Source: CAZSBB01 sp964605235 (GTDB taxonomy: Bacteria > Planctomycetota > Phycisphaerae > Phycisphaerales > Phycisphaeraceae). From it: a stretch of 64,000 bases of DNA. Location of the stretch: positions 82,534 to 146,533 of the forward strand of contig CAZSBB010000008.1 in NCBI GenBank assembly GCA_964605235.1. The letters run 5' to 3'. The translations under genes were made by a program, and so were the position numbers. The notes under the pieces are model-generated. The model did no database searches, was not told the DNA's origin, and saw nothing but the letters and a program-made list of their open reading frames with translations. Positions 1 through 8,948 of this stretch are shown piece after piece. Position 1 is the first letter of the stretch; each line of letters opens with the position of its first letter.

Positions 1-293
1 CGCTCGACTGATCTGCTGGCGGCATACAGGCCCCGCGCGCCCTGCAACCCCAGCACAATCTGATTGACCCGTCGTTCCGTCGCGCTGGTCAGCCGTTCCG
101 CCAAGCGTTCGAAGCGGCTGTGGGCGACTTCGTGGATGTCGCGGTGGGCGCGCTGCGCCACCCCCCAGGTCAGCAGCAGGCCGGCGCACAGCGTCATCGC
201 CAACGCCGTCGCCACGCCGTCATTGAACCAGCGCTTCCCGGCGCGGCGTAGCCACTGGGCCGCGTGCTGGATGCGTGATTCGCTTTCCGCCAT
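1..293 (-). CDS. CHASE-domain sensor protein, N-terminal part (cut by window edge)
   Basis: The first 97 codons of a leftward gene are visible; the rest lies outside the window. The ATG is at 293. After a short basic cytoplasmic stretch there is one membrane segment (about residues 27-46, Ala/Leu-rich), followed by an extracytoplasmic region with the pattern FERLAERL-x8-VNQ...GLQGARGLYAASRSV. This matches the beginning of a CHASE domain, the periplasmic ligand-sensing domain of histidine kinases and diguanylate cyclases. The output domain cannot be seen, so kinase versus cyclase is undecided. The gene is divergent from ligA, with a 184-base gap that shows no obvious promoter pair. Confidence 0.6.
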   Translation of the reverse strand, partial: MAESESRIQHAAQWLRRAGKRWFNDGVATALAMTLCAGLLLTWGVAQRAHRDIHEVAHSRFERLAERLTSATERRVNQIVLGLQGARGLYAASRSVE

Positions 294-477
294 GACGCCA
301 TCCTCGCTGCCGGGACTCCCTACCAGCAGGATTTATCGACCATCACGCGGGGGGCATTGATCAGCTCTGCTCAGACCTGCAGCGGAAAAGTGACCAGACG
401 TCTCCGGGCCACCAGCCGCCACGCCGCCCGTGCGTCCCATAAGGTGTTGAACCCCTCTCCGTTGCTAAAATCCCGCC

Positions 478-2553
478 ATGACCACCGCGGCCCAACGTGA
501 GATCGAACGCCTTCGCGCCGAACTGGAACGCCACAATCGGCTGTACTACGTCGAAGCCCGCCCGGTGATCGACGACCAGACCTATGACCAGTTGCTGCGC
601 CGGCTGGCGGACCTGGAAGCCCAGCACCCGGAGTATGCGTCGGCGGATTCACCCACCCAGCGCGTCGGCGGCGCGCCCATCAGCGCCTTCGCCACCGTCG
701 AGCATGCCGCCCCCATGCTCAGCATTGACAACACCTACACCCAGGGCGAACTGGAAGCCTGGCATCAGCGGGTGCGCCGGGGATTGGAACTGGAAGCCGC
801 CAGCGACGGGCTGTTCGGCAGCGCGGTGACGCTGGTCGCCGAGCCGAAGATCGACGGCGTGGCGGTCAGCCTGCGCTACGAAGCCGGCCGGCTGGTGCGC
901 GGAGTCACGCGCGGCGACGGCAAGCGCGGCGACGACATCACCGCCAACCTGCGCACCATTGCCGCCATCCCGCTCAAGCTTGCCGATGATCAGCTCCAGC
1001 CGCCCGCGCTGCTGGAAGTGCGCGGCGAGGTGTACATGGCCAGCGCCGACTTCGTGCGCCTCAACGAGCAGCGTCAGGAGCAGGGCCTGGAACTGTTCGC
1101 CAACCCGCGCAACGCCACCGCCGGCACGCTCAAACAGAAAGACCCGCGTCAGGTCGCGCAGCGCAAGCTCAGTTTCTTCGCCCACGGCCGGGGCGTGGCG
1201 GAAGGCCTGGCGGTCGACAACCATCACGACTACCTGGCAGCGCTGCGCCGGCTGGGCTTGCCGGTGAATCCGCACATCCAGTGCTGCACCGGCGCGACGG
1301 AAGTGTGGGACTTCATCACGCGCTTCGATCAGACCCGTCACACGCTGCCCTACGGCACCGACGGCGTGGTGGTGAAGGTCAACGACTTCGCCCAGCAGGA
1401 ACAACTGGGGATGACCAGCAAAGCCCCGCGCTGGTGCATTGCCTACAAGTATGCCGCCGAGCAGGCGGAAACGACGGTGCAGGCGATTGTCTGGCAGGTG
1501 GGCAAAGGCGGCGCGGTGACGCCGGTGGCGGAGTTTGTGCCGGTGTTCGTCTCCGGCAGCACCGTGCAGCGGGCGAGCCTGCACAACATCGATGAAATCC
1601 AGCGCAAGGATGTGCGCGTCGGCGATCACGTGCTGGTGGAAAAGGCCGGCGAGATCATCCCCCAGGTCGCGGCGGTGCTGGTGGAGAAGCGTCCCGCCGG
1701 CACGGAGCCGACGAGCGCGCCCAGCGCATGTCCCAGTTGTCAGCAGCCGGTCACGCGCATGGAGGGGGAAGCGGCATTGCGTTGCCTGAATCCGCAGTGC
1801 CCCGCGCAACTGCGCGAGCGTTTGATCTGGTTTGCCGGGCGCGATCAGATGGACATCGACGGGCTGGGCGAGAAGGTGGTGCATCAACTGGCGGATGCCG
1901 GGCTGCTGCACAGCTTTGCCGACATCTTTCGCCTGCAGGAGCACGCGGATCAGATCCTGGAACTGGAACGGTTCGGCGAAACGAAGCTGAAAAATCTGCT
2001 GCAGGGCATCGAGGTCGCCAAGACGCGCGGGCTCGAGCGGTTGCTGGCGGCGCTGGGCATCCGGCATGTCGGCGCCCGGGCGGCAGCGGTGCTCGGCCGG
2101 CATTTCCGCAGCATGGAAGCGCTGGCGGCGGCAAGCCTGGAAGAACTGAGCACCTTCGAAGTGGCGGGACAGAAATCCGGCATCGGGCCGGAAATCGCCG
2201 GCTCGCTGCATGCATTCCTGCACAGCGCTGCCGGCGCGCAGGTGCTCGCGGAGCTGCGTCAGGTGGGGGTGCTGATGGAGGCGGTCAGCCCCGCGGCCCC
2301 GCCGGTGAGCGCTTCGCCGCTGGCGGGCAAGACGGTGGTGATCACCGGCACGTTCACACAGTACGAACGTAAATCCCTGACGCAAACGCTGGAAAATCTG
2401 GGCGCGAAAGTCACCTCCAGCGTGTCGAAAAAGACCCATCTGCTGCTCGCCGGGGAAGCCGCCGGGAGCAAGTTGGACAAAGCGCGGGAACTGGGCGTTG
2501 AGGTTTGGGACGAAGCCCGGCTGACGGCGGCGCTGACGGATTCCGTTGCTTAA
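478..2553 (+). CDS. ligA: NAD-dependent DNA ligase LigA
   Basis: This enzyme seals nicks in duplex DNA using NAD+, in replication and repair. At 691 residues it has the normal family length. The order is: N-terminal Ia domain (LRAELERHNRLYYV), adenylation domain with the catalytic motif KIDG (Lys at about residue 124) and the partner TRGDGKRGDD, OB fold, a four-Cys zinc finger (CPSC...CLNPQC), helix-hairpin-helix repeats, and a C-terminal BRCT domain starting near PLAGKTVVITGTF. All parts look intact. The ATG at 478 has no clear Shine-Dalgarno sequence; a TAAAAT box lies seven bases upstream, so the message may have a very short leader. No partner genes are adjacent. Confidence 0.97.
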   Translation: MTTAAQREIERLRAELERHNRLYYVEARPVIDDQTYDQLLRRLADLEAQHPEYASADSPTQRVGGAPISAFATVEHAAPMLSIDNTYTQGELEAWHQRVRRGLELEAASDGLFGSAVTLVAEPKIDGVAVSLRYEAGRLVRGVTRGDGKRGDDITANLRTIAAIPLKLADDQLQPPALLEVRGEVYMASADFVRLNEQRQEQGLELFANPRNATAGTLKQKDPRQVAQRKLSFFAHGRGVAEGLAVDNHHDYLAALRRLGLPVNPHIQCCTGATEVWDFITRFDQTRHTLPYGTDGVVVKVNDFAQQEQLGMTSKAPRWCIAYKYAAEQAETTVQAIVWQVGKGGAVTPVAEFVPVFVSGSTVQRASLHNIDEIQRKDVRVGDHVLVEKAGEIIPQVAAVLVEKRPAGTEPTSAPSACPSCQQPVTRMEGEAALRCLNPQCPAQLRERLIWFAGRDQMDIDGLGEKVVHQLADAGLLHSFADIFRLQEHADQILELERFGETKLKNLLQGIEVAKTRGLERLLAALGIRHVGARAAAVLGRHFRSMEALAAASLEELSTFEVAGQKSGIGPEIAGSLHAFLHSAAGAQVLAELRQVGVLMEAVSPAAPPVSASPLAGKTVVITGTFTQYERKSLTQTLENLGAKVTSSVSKKTHLLLAGEAAGSKLDKARELGVEVWDEARLTAALTDSVA

Positions 2554-2659
2554 CACATCGTTCAGCGCGCCCCCCCGCAAGGCACTGGAAACTGCTATAT
2601 TCCCCGGATTACGGGTCGGGCCGACGCCGACCTGATTTCGCTAGCAAAAGGCGGCAGCA

Positions 2660-5461
2660 ATGCAGGCGACGACAGCGCAGCGGCAGGCGGGGCGAATTTT
2701 CCTTCTGATGATGCTCGGATGGCTGACGCTGGGGGTTTCCACCAGCACAGCGGCGCCGTCGGGCGTGTTCCGCGAAGGCGACAAGACCATTATTCGCGTG
2801 AAGGTCTTCGCCCTGCCGGACCCCACCCGCACTGACACCTACACCCGGGCGGAGCTCGAAGGCGTCAAGCTGTTTTACCAGCGTTTCCCGGAAATCTTCG
2901 CCCGGCGCTACCGCGAAAAGTACAAAGCCCAGCCGGAAATCTACGGCGACTTCAACTGGGACAACGTCGAGCTGCGCCTCGAACGCTTTTCGGGCATCGT
3001 GGTCGAGCGCGTGGAGAACGACCTGCTGGCGATCGCCGGCGACATGGCGCCCGACGTGCTGTATGTGAACTTCCGCAAGAGCGACAACTACATCTCCAAT
3101 GGCTTTCTGTATCCGCTGGACAAGCCGGAGGACGGCTACCTGACCAGCATGTCGCAGGAAGAGCAGCACTTCCGGATTCACGACAAAATCTGGCCGGTGG
3201 TTCGCCGGGTCGGCCCCAGCGGCAATGAGCATGTGTGGGCGATCCCCTACGGCGGAGCGCTGGGGCGCGTGCTGCTCTACCGCAAGGACCTGTTCGACGA
3301 AAAGAACATTCCCTATCCGGACAACAACTGGACCTGGGAGCAGATGCTCGACGCCTGCCGCAAGATCAGCGATCCGGGCAACGACGTGTACGGCGTGCTG
3401 ACCGGGCGCGGCATCCATGAATCCTGGTGGTGGGTCACTTTCCTGTGGTCCGCCGGTGGCGAGGTGATGGAGTACAACCGCCAGACCAATGAATGGCGCT
3501 GCACCTTCGACAGCGACGCGGCGGTGCGGGCGCTGGACTTCTACACCCGCCTGTCCGCCGAGCAATGGACCGACGCCAACGGCGTGCTGCGGCGCGGGTA
3601 CACCTCCAAGGACGCTTCCGACGCCAACACCAAGTGGAACGAAGGCAAGATCGCCATGATGTTCGGGTATGTGGACGAGAAAATGTTCTCGAGCATCAAC
3701 CCGGACGTGACGGGCATGGCGCCGGTGCCGCTGGGCTGGCCGGATGAGAACGGCAACCGCGTCCGCGGCGCCGAGCTCAACAGCCGCATGATGGGCCTGT
3801 TCGCCGGCATCAAGCATCCGGCGGTGCGCGACGCGGCATGGGAGTTCATCCGCTTCTATGACTGCGAAGAAGCCGTGGAAGCCAAGACCAAAGTCATGGT
3901 CGAAGGCGGGCTGGGCCGCTTCATCAATCCCCGCTATCTGCGGATGTTCGGCTACCGCGAAATCGAACGCCTGAGTCCCAAGGGCTGGGCCGAGACGTTT
4001 GAACTGGCGATCGAAACCGGCAAGCCCGAACCCTACGGCAAGAACAGCAACTTCGCCTACAACATGATGACCCTGCCGATCCAGAAAGCCGAGCAGAAGG
4101 AGATCGCCGGCGAGTTGTCGCAAGACCCGGATGCGCGCTTCATCCAGCTCAAAGAACTGCTCGAAGATTACAACCGCAAAGCCAATGAAGTGATGATCGG
4201 CATCATCACCCCGGAGGAACGACGCATGCGCCGCCTCGGCGCCGCGGCGGCGCTGCTGGTCATCGTCTTCGGCTTTAGCATGGTGTTTCGCAAAATCTTC
4301 CGCGCCTTCACGCCGCCCAAGGTCGAGGGCGTGGAGCAGGAAACCTGGGGCTTCCGCCGCTACTGGATCGCCTACACCCTGCTCATTCCCGCGGTGCTGA
4401 CCATCCTGATCTGGCATTACGTGCCGCTGGTGCGCGGCTCGGTCATGGCGTTCCAGGACTACAACGTCATGGGCGGGTCCAAGTGGGTCGGCCTGGACAA
4501 CTTCGGCGACCTGCTGTGGGACTGGGGCGAAACCGGCTGGTGGATGGCGGTGTGGAACTCCCTCCGCTACGCCACCCTGGTCATCATGCTCACCTTCCTC
4601 CCCCCGATCATCCTGGCGATCCTGCTTCAGGAAGTGCCCCACGGCAAGCTCTTCTACCGCACCATTTACTACCTGCCCGCGGTCATCACCGGGCTGGTCA
4701 CCCTGCTGCTGTGGAAGATGTTCTACACCCCCACCGAGTTCGGCACGCTCAACCGAGTGCTGATGAGCATCCCGGCGATCGTCTTCCTGGGGGCGGGCAT
4801 CGTGCTGCTGCTGGTGTGCGTGAGCTTTGCCCGCCGGTTGTGGTTCCACGAAGCGCCCATGCCCGCGAGCCTGTTCGTCGTCGCCGGCCTGGTGCTGTTC
4901 TATACCTGCAGCGCCCTGGTGCTGCCGATCCTTTTCCCCGGCAAAGAGCCGGTGACCACCACGCTGGTGCAACTGATTCCCCGGCTGTTCGCCACGCTGC
5001 CCGAGCCGTTCCGCTGGCTCAGCGATGAGCGCACCGCCATGATCGCCTGCGTCATTCCCATGGTCTGGGCGGGCATGGGCCCCGGCTGTCTGATTTATCT
5101 GGCGGCGCTCAAGGGCATTCCCGACGACTTCTATGAAGCCGCCGACCTCGACGGTGCGTCGTTCATCGACAAAATCCTGTTCGTGGTGTTCCCCATCCTC
5201 AAGCCGCTGATCATCATCAACTTCATCGGCGTGTTCATCGGCGCGTGGAACAGTTCGCAAAACATCCTCGCCATGACCGGCGGCGGGGCGCAGACGGAAG
5301 TCGCCGGCCTGAAAATCTTCTACGAAGCCTTCACCTTCCTGCGCATGGGACCCGCCACCGCCATGGCGTGGGTGCTCGGTTTCATGCTCATCGGGTTCAC
5401 CGTCCACCAGTTGCGCATCCTGTCCCGCCTGGAATTCCGCACCACCGGCGACAAGAAATAA
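2660..5461 (+). CDS. ABC transporter substrate-binding protein fused to a permease (sugar type)
   Basis: A 933-residue protein combines two normally separate parts of a carbohydrate-type ABC importer. Residues 1-35 are a signal/anchor segment. Residues 36 to about 510 form a family 1 extracellular solute-binding domain (APDVLYVNF, aromatic-rich pocket, WEQMLDACRKISDP). A membrane segment follows near residue 525, then a MalF-like permease domain of about 370 residues with the ATPase-docking EAA loop (YEAADLDGASFIDK, near residue 825). The binding domain would be tethered next to its own pore. The following gene, 18 bases downstream, supplies the second permease. No ATPase gene is nearby, so a shared MsmX-type ATPase is presumed. 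The substrate is unknown; oligosaccharide is the best guess from the family. Confidence 0.85.
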   Translation: MQATTAQRQAGRIFLLMMLGWLTLGVSTSTAAPSGVFREGDKTIIRVKVFALPDPTRTDTYTRAELEGVKLFYQRFPEIFARRYREKYKAQPEIYGDFNWDNVELRLERFSGIVVERVENDLLAIAGDMAPDVLYVNFRKSDNYISNGFLYPLDKPEDGYLTSMSQEEQHFRIHDKIWPVVRRVGPSGNEHVWAIPYGGALGRVLLYRKDLFDEKNIPYPDNNWTWEQMLDACRKISDPGNDVYGVLTGRGIHESWWWVTFLWSAGGEVMEYNRQTNEWRCTFDSDAAVRALDFYTRLSAEQWTDANGVLRRGYTSKDASDANTKWNEGKIAMMFGYVDEKMFSSINPDVTGMAPVPLGWPDENGNRVRGAELNSRMMGLFAGIKHPAVRDAAWEFIRFYDCEEAVEAKTKVMVEGGLGRFINPRYLRMFGYREIERLSPKGWAETFELAIETGKPEPYGKNSNFAYNMMTLPIQKAEQKEIAGELSQDPDARFIQLKELLEDYNRKANEVMIGIITPEERRMRRLGAAAALLVIVFGFSMVFRKIFRAFTPPKVEGVEQETWGFRRYWIAYTLLIPAVLTILIWHYVPLVRGSVMAFQDYNVMGGSKWVGLDNFGDLLWDWGETGWWMAVWNSLRYATLVIMLTFLPPIILAILLQEVPHGKLFYRTIYYLPAVITGLVTLLLWKMFYTPTEFGTLNRVLMSIPAIVFLGAGIVLLLVCVSFARRLWFHEAPMPASLFVVAGLVLFYTCSALVLPILFPGKEPVTTTLVQLIPRLFATLPEPFRWLSDERTAMIACVIPMVWAGMGPGCLIYLAALKGIPDDFYEAADLDGASFIDKILFVVFPILKPLIIINFIGVFIGAWNSSQNILAMTGGGAQTEVAGLKIFYEAFTFLRMGPATAMAWVLGFMLIGFTVHQLRILSRLEFRTTGDKK

Positions 5462-5479
5462 CTCGGAGTCCGTTGCGTC

Positions 5480-7387
5480 ATGCCCATCATTTCCCAGATT
5501 GGCCGTCGCTCCTTCAAGGCCCGCGCCTTGATTGTGGGCATCTACCTGCTGCTGAGCGTCGGCGCGTTGACCATGGTCTATCCCTTCCTGCTGATGATCG
5601 CCGGCAGCACCAAGAGCGCCGTCGACATCAAGGAACTGACCATTCTGCCCACCTACCTGTATGACGACGCCGCCCTCTACCGCAAGCACATCGAAGGCTT
5701 GTTCAACGAGGACGTCGATCGCATGCGGATGAGCTACCTCACCGACGTCTCCAGCTATGAACGATTGACGCCCCCTGCGGAACTCAACCAGCAGCGCGTT
5801 GACGCCTGGCTGGCGTTTCTCAATGACGCCCAGCTCTCCCCGCTGCACTACGGCATCGGCTACATCCGCGCCAATGTGTCGCGCGGCGTGCAGCCCCTGC
5901 TGCTGCGCCAGCTCATCAACCGCTGGGATGAACGCTACAAGGGCGACCTGAATGCCGTCAACGACGCGCTGGGCACCGAGTTCCTCAACTGGGCGTCCAT
6001 CTACCTGCTGCCCGAAGCGTTCATGCAGCGCCGCGAGCGCCCGCAGCACACGCCACTGAGCCGCGAACTGGACAGCTTTCAGTCCGAACAGCCGCTGGCG
6101 TTCCGCGATTATTTCACCATGGAAGGCTTTTATCGCACGCTCTTCCTCAAGACCCAGTACACCCGCGACATCAAGGAATACAACGCCAAGCACGGCACCG
6201 CGTACGCCTCCTATGACGAAATACACCTGACCCGCACCCTGCCCGACGGCACCCCCGCCGAGCGCAAGGATTGGGAAGACTTTGTCCGCACCACGCTCAA
6301 CCTGCTGTGGATTCGCGCCGACCCCGCCGCGGCCGCTCCCTACCGCGCTTACCTCCACGCCAAATATGGCAGCCTCGAGGGCCTCAACCGCAACTATGGT
6401 TCGAATTACGCCAGCTTCGACGAGATTCCGCTGATTGCCGACGCGCCCAGCGATGGCCTGCGCTTAAGCGACTGGGACGGCTTCCTCCAGGGCTGGAAAG
6501 ACCCCGACACCGGCGACATGCACATGCTCCCGGTTGAACACCTGCGCATCCACAGCGTCGATTTCATGTTCCGCGACTACCTGGTCAAACAGCACGGCGA
6601 CCTGGCGGGCATCAATGCCGCCCTGGGCACTGACTATCCCAACCTGCTGAGCATCACGCCCCCGCAGTACGAAGCCCATTACGCCCTGTTCCTGCCCCGC
6701 CGCGGCGAGCTGCGCTGGGAGTTCACCGTCCGCAACTACATCACCGTCGCCAACTACATGCTGCTGCACGGGCGCGGCGTGTTCAACACCGTGGTCTACT
6801 GCTGCCTGGCGATCCTCTCCGCGCTGATCGTCAACCCCATGGCCGCCTACGCCATGAGCCGGTACAAGATGCCCTCCACCTACAAGGTGCTGCTGTTCCT
6901 CATGATGACCATGGCGTTTCCGCCGATGGTCACGCAGATTCCCAACTTCCTCCTCCTGCGCGAGCTGAGCCTGCTCAACACCTTCTGGGCCCTGGTGCTG
7001 CCGGGGCTCGCCAATGGCTATTCCATCTTCCTGCTCAAGGGCTTCTTCGATTCGCTGCCGCGCGAACTGTACGAAAGCGCCAGCCTCGACGGCGCCAACG
7101 AATGGGTCATGTTCTGGCAGATCACCATGAACCTGTCCAAGCCCATCCTCGCGGTGATCGCCCTGAGCGCCTTCAACCACGCCTACGCGGCGTTCATGTT
7201 CGCCCTGCTGATCTGTCAGGACGAACGCATGTGGACCCTCATGGTCTGGCTCTACCAGTTGCAGATGCGCAGCGGCAGCGGCGTGGTCTTTGCCTCGCTG
7301 ATCCTCGCGGCCATCCCGACCTTCCTGATCTTCGCCCTCTGCCAGAACATCATCATGCGCGGCATCGTGGTCCCGGTGGAGAAGTAA
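5480..7387 (+). CDS. ABC transporter permease (MalG type) with a large repeat-containing extracytoplasmic insertion
   Basis: This is the second membrane subunit of the importer that begins at 2660. A normal MalG protein is about 280-300 residues; this one is 635. The first membrane helix (about residues 14-40) is followed by roughly 380 extra residues before the core permease resumes near residue 420. The EAA loop (YESASLDGANEWVMFW) lies near residue 535. The insertion carries four copies of a motif of the form DLxxxNxxxGTxYxxxxxI, at about residues 156, 230, 297 and 374. This pattern resembles the LN-x-x-WGT-x-Y motif of some glycoside hydrolase families, so it may bind glycans. It is probably cotranscribed with the fused binding protein. 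Confidence 0.82.
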   Translation: MPIISQIGRRSFKARALIVGIYLLLSVGALTMVYPFLLMIAGSTKSAVDIKELTILPTYLYDDAALYRKHIEGLFNEDVDRMRMSYLTDVSSYERLTPPAELNQQRVDAWLAFLNDAQLSPLHYGIGYIRANVSRGVQPLLLRQLINRWDERYKGDLNAVNDALGTEFLNWASIYLLPEAFMQRRERPQHTPLSRELDSFQSEQPLAFRDYFTMEGFYRTLFLKTQYTRDIKEYNAKHGTAYASYDEIHLTRTLPDGTPAERKDWEDFVRTTLNLLWIRADPAAAAPYRAYLHAKYGSLEGLNRNYGSNYASFDEIPLIADAPSDGLRLSDWDGFLQGWKDPDTGDMHMLPVEHLRIHSVDFMFRDYLVKQHGDLAGINAALGTDYPNLLSITPPQYEAHYALFLPRRGELRWEFTVRNYITVANYMLLHGRGVFNTVVYCCLAILSALIVNPMAAYAMSRYKMPSTYKVLLFLMMTMAFPPMVTQIPNFLLLRELSLLNTFWALVLPGLANGYSIFLLKGFFDSLPRELYESASLDGANEWVMFWQITMNLSKPILAVIALSAFNHAYAAFMFALLICQDERMWTLMVWLYQLQMRSGSGVVFASLILAAIPTFLIFALCQNIIMRGIVVPVEK

Positions 7388-7414
7388 GTTCCACGATCCC
7401 GTCCGGCCCAGCAT

Positions 7415-7433
7415 CCCCGGGCAGAGCCCGGGG
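7415..7433. repeat. GC-rich palindrome (REP-like) after the ABC permease gene
   Basis: CCCCGGGC-AGA-GCCCGGGG forms an 8-bp perfect hairpin followed by CTAACGG. It shares the GCC(C)GGGGCTAA end with the palindromes at 34958, 47675 and 60157. There is no U-tract, so it is not a typical intrinsic terminator, but it may stabilise the transcript 3' end. Confidence 0.5.
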
Positions 7434-7526
7434 CTAACGGATCACTCCCCCCCCCCTTAGCCCCCAGCTCCGCCGGGGGACACGCCGTGATCTGTCGGTG
7501 TCGAACCTCGGTCTCTCGCCCCGGCT

Positions 7527-8144
7527 TCACGCCTTCCGCATGCGAATCGTCGCGTCATGGCCGGCTGCAAAGTAGTCCTGCCGCAGCACCACATTCCAGG
7601 TGTGACTCAATGCCCAATCGAGCAACCCGAGCGTGCTCAGCCGCCGGGCGAAGTCGTCCTGCAGGGGCGCCGCGGTCGAGCAGCGGTCCGACAGAAAGTT
7701 GAAGATCAATCCGTCGTTCGCCGCCGCCCACGCGCCTTCGAGCACGGCAAACACCTGCGCGTCCGTCATGGTGTTGAGCGTGCCGGAAATCACCACCACG
7801 TCCGGCCCGGCTTCCGCCAGCTTGCGCGGCTCGTCCACCAGATCCACCAACTCGAAGCGACAGCGCGCCAACTGCCGCCCCCGGGCGGCTTCCAGAGCCT
7901 CGGGCAAGGCATCGAATCCGATGTATTCCCGAAACGACACCTTGCGCTGCAGCAGAAACGCCGCGAAATCCCCGCGCGAACAGCCGGCGTCCAGCACCCG
8001 CGTCCCGGCGAAATCGAACATTTCCAGCAACACCTCGAACCGCCGCTGCTGACTGCGCGGACTCGCCCACAGCGTCACGCCAAAGTCCGCCCCGTGCTGC
8101 TGGGCCCACCGCTGATACGGCTGGAGATAACGTCGTTCTTCCAT
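7527..8144 (-). CDS. Class I SAM-dependent methyltransferase
   Basis: A 205-residue protein with a Rossmann-like methyltransferase core. Motif I is VLDAGCSRGDFAAFLL (SAM binding, about residues 50-65). An acidic residue follows in YIGFDALPEAL, and motif II/III-like strands are FELVDLVDE and PDVVVISGTLN. The substrate is unknown; the fold resembles MetW/UbiG-like small-molecule methyltransferases. An in-frame GTG at 8153 would add three residues; I prefer the ATG at 8144. The gene is convergent with the ABC operon and divergent from tmk, 60 bases away. Confidence 0.75.
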   Translation of the reverse strand: MEERRYLQPYQRWAQQHGADFGVTLWASPRSQQRRFEVLLEMFDFAGTRVLDAGCSRGDFAAFLLQRKVSFREYIGFDALPEALEAARGRQLARCRFELVDLVDEPRKLAEAGPDVVVISGTLNTMTDAQVFAVLEGAWAAANDGLIFNFLSDRCSTAAPLQDDFARRLSTLGLLDWALSHTWNVVLRQDYFAAGHDATIRMRKA

Positions 8145-8204
8145 GATGTCCACATGCTATGCCCGGCCATGAACGCTGGCGAGTTTCGGTTATGCTGCTG
8201 CGCG

Positions 8205-8915
8205 ATGAGTCCTGACGACCTGACCTTCCTGAACCTGCTGCGCAGCCGCTTCGTGGTCTTCGACGGCCCCGACGGCAGCGGCAAAACCACCCAGTTCCGT
8301 CGCCTGCTCCGGCTGGCGCAAAGCCACGACCTCACCGTCTGCGAAGTACGCGAGCCCGGCGGCACCGCCATCGGCGAACAAATCCGCATGGTCCTGCTCG
8401 ACCCCGCCAACGAGGACATGGACCTCAAGTGCGAAATGCTGCTCTACATGGCCAGCCGGGCGCAGCTCGTCGCCCAGCGCATCGCCCCCGCCCGGCAGCG
8501 TGGCGAACTGGTGCTCGCGGACCGCTTCATCAGTTCCACCCTCGCCTATCAGGGCAGCGCCGGCGGCATCCCCATCGCCGACATCCTGCGCGTGGGGCAG
8601 ATCGCACTCGGGCAGCATTGGCCGGATCTGGTGGTGATTTTTGATGTAGACACCCGCACGGCCGCGCTGCGCATGAACCCCCTGCTGCGCGAGCGCGAGT
8701 TCGAAAGCGATCTGGACCGCATGGAAATGAAAGGCGAGCAGTACCACCGCACCGTGCGTCAGGGCTACCTCGACCAGGCCCGCAACGATCCGCAGCGTTA
8801 CCTGGTGATCGACGCTTCGGCGGATGAAGAAACCGTCTTCACCCGCCTGCTCACGGGCCTGGCGCAGCACGCCCAGCAGCATTGGACGCAACCGACAACC
8901 GGCATTGCCCGGTAA
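8205..8915 (+). CDS. tmk: Thymidylate kinase
   Basis: This enzyme phosphorylates dTMP to dTDP for DNA synthesis. The 236-residue protein has the P-loop GPDGSGKTTQ near residue 20, the dTMP-binding REPGGTAIGEQIR, and the DRF motif in LADRFISSTLAYQG, then a lid region with several Arg residues and ERE. Length is slightly above the usual 205-215. The frame stays open far upstream across the oppositely oriented methyltransferase, but that stretch is not tmk-like. MSPDDLTFLNLL at 8205 places the P-loop normally; ATG 8169 is an alternative. Confidence 0.93.
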   Translation: MSPDDLTFLNLLRSRFVVFDGPDGSGKTTQFRRLLRLAQSHDLTVCEVREPGGTAIGEQIRMVLLDPANEDMDLKCEMLLYMASRAQLVAQRIAPARQRGELVLADRFISSTLAYQGSAGGIPIADILRVGQIALGQHWPDLVVIFDVDTRTAALRMNPLLREREFESDLDRMEMKGEQYHRTVRQGYLDQARNDPQRYLVIDASADEETVFTRLLTGLAQHAQQHWTQPTTGIAR

Positions 8916-8948
8916 GCATTTCCCGCACGCTGCCCAACCGCCGCCCAA

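Noticed and set aside
447..471. TTGAAC and TAAAAT before ligA as a sigma-70 promoter
   Set aside because: The spacing is only 13 bases, too short for a normal promoter.
2609..6358. A 1249-codon open frame on the minus strand opposite the ABC transporter genes
   Set aside because: Its composition (His, Gln, Asp, Arg-rich, no domain) is typical of the antisense frame of GC-rich genes, and the plus strand carries clear ABC domains.
7557..8204. Upstream extension of the tmk frame by 216 codons
   Set aside because: It overlaps the antisense methyltransferase and contains no kinase sequence; the P-loop sits normally when starting at 8205.
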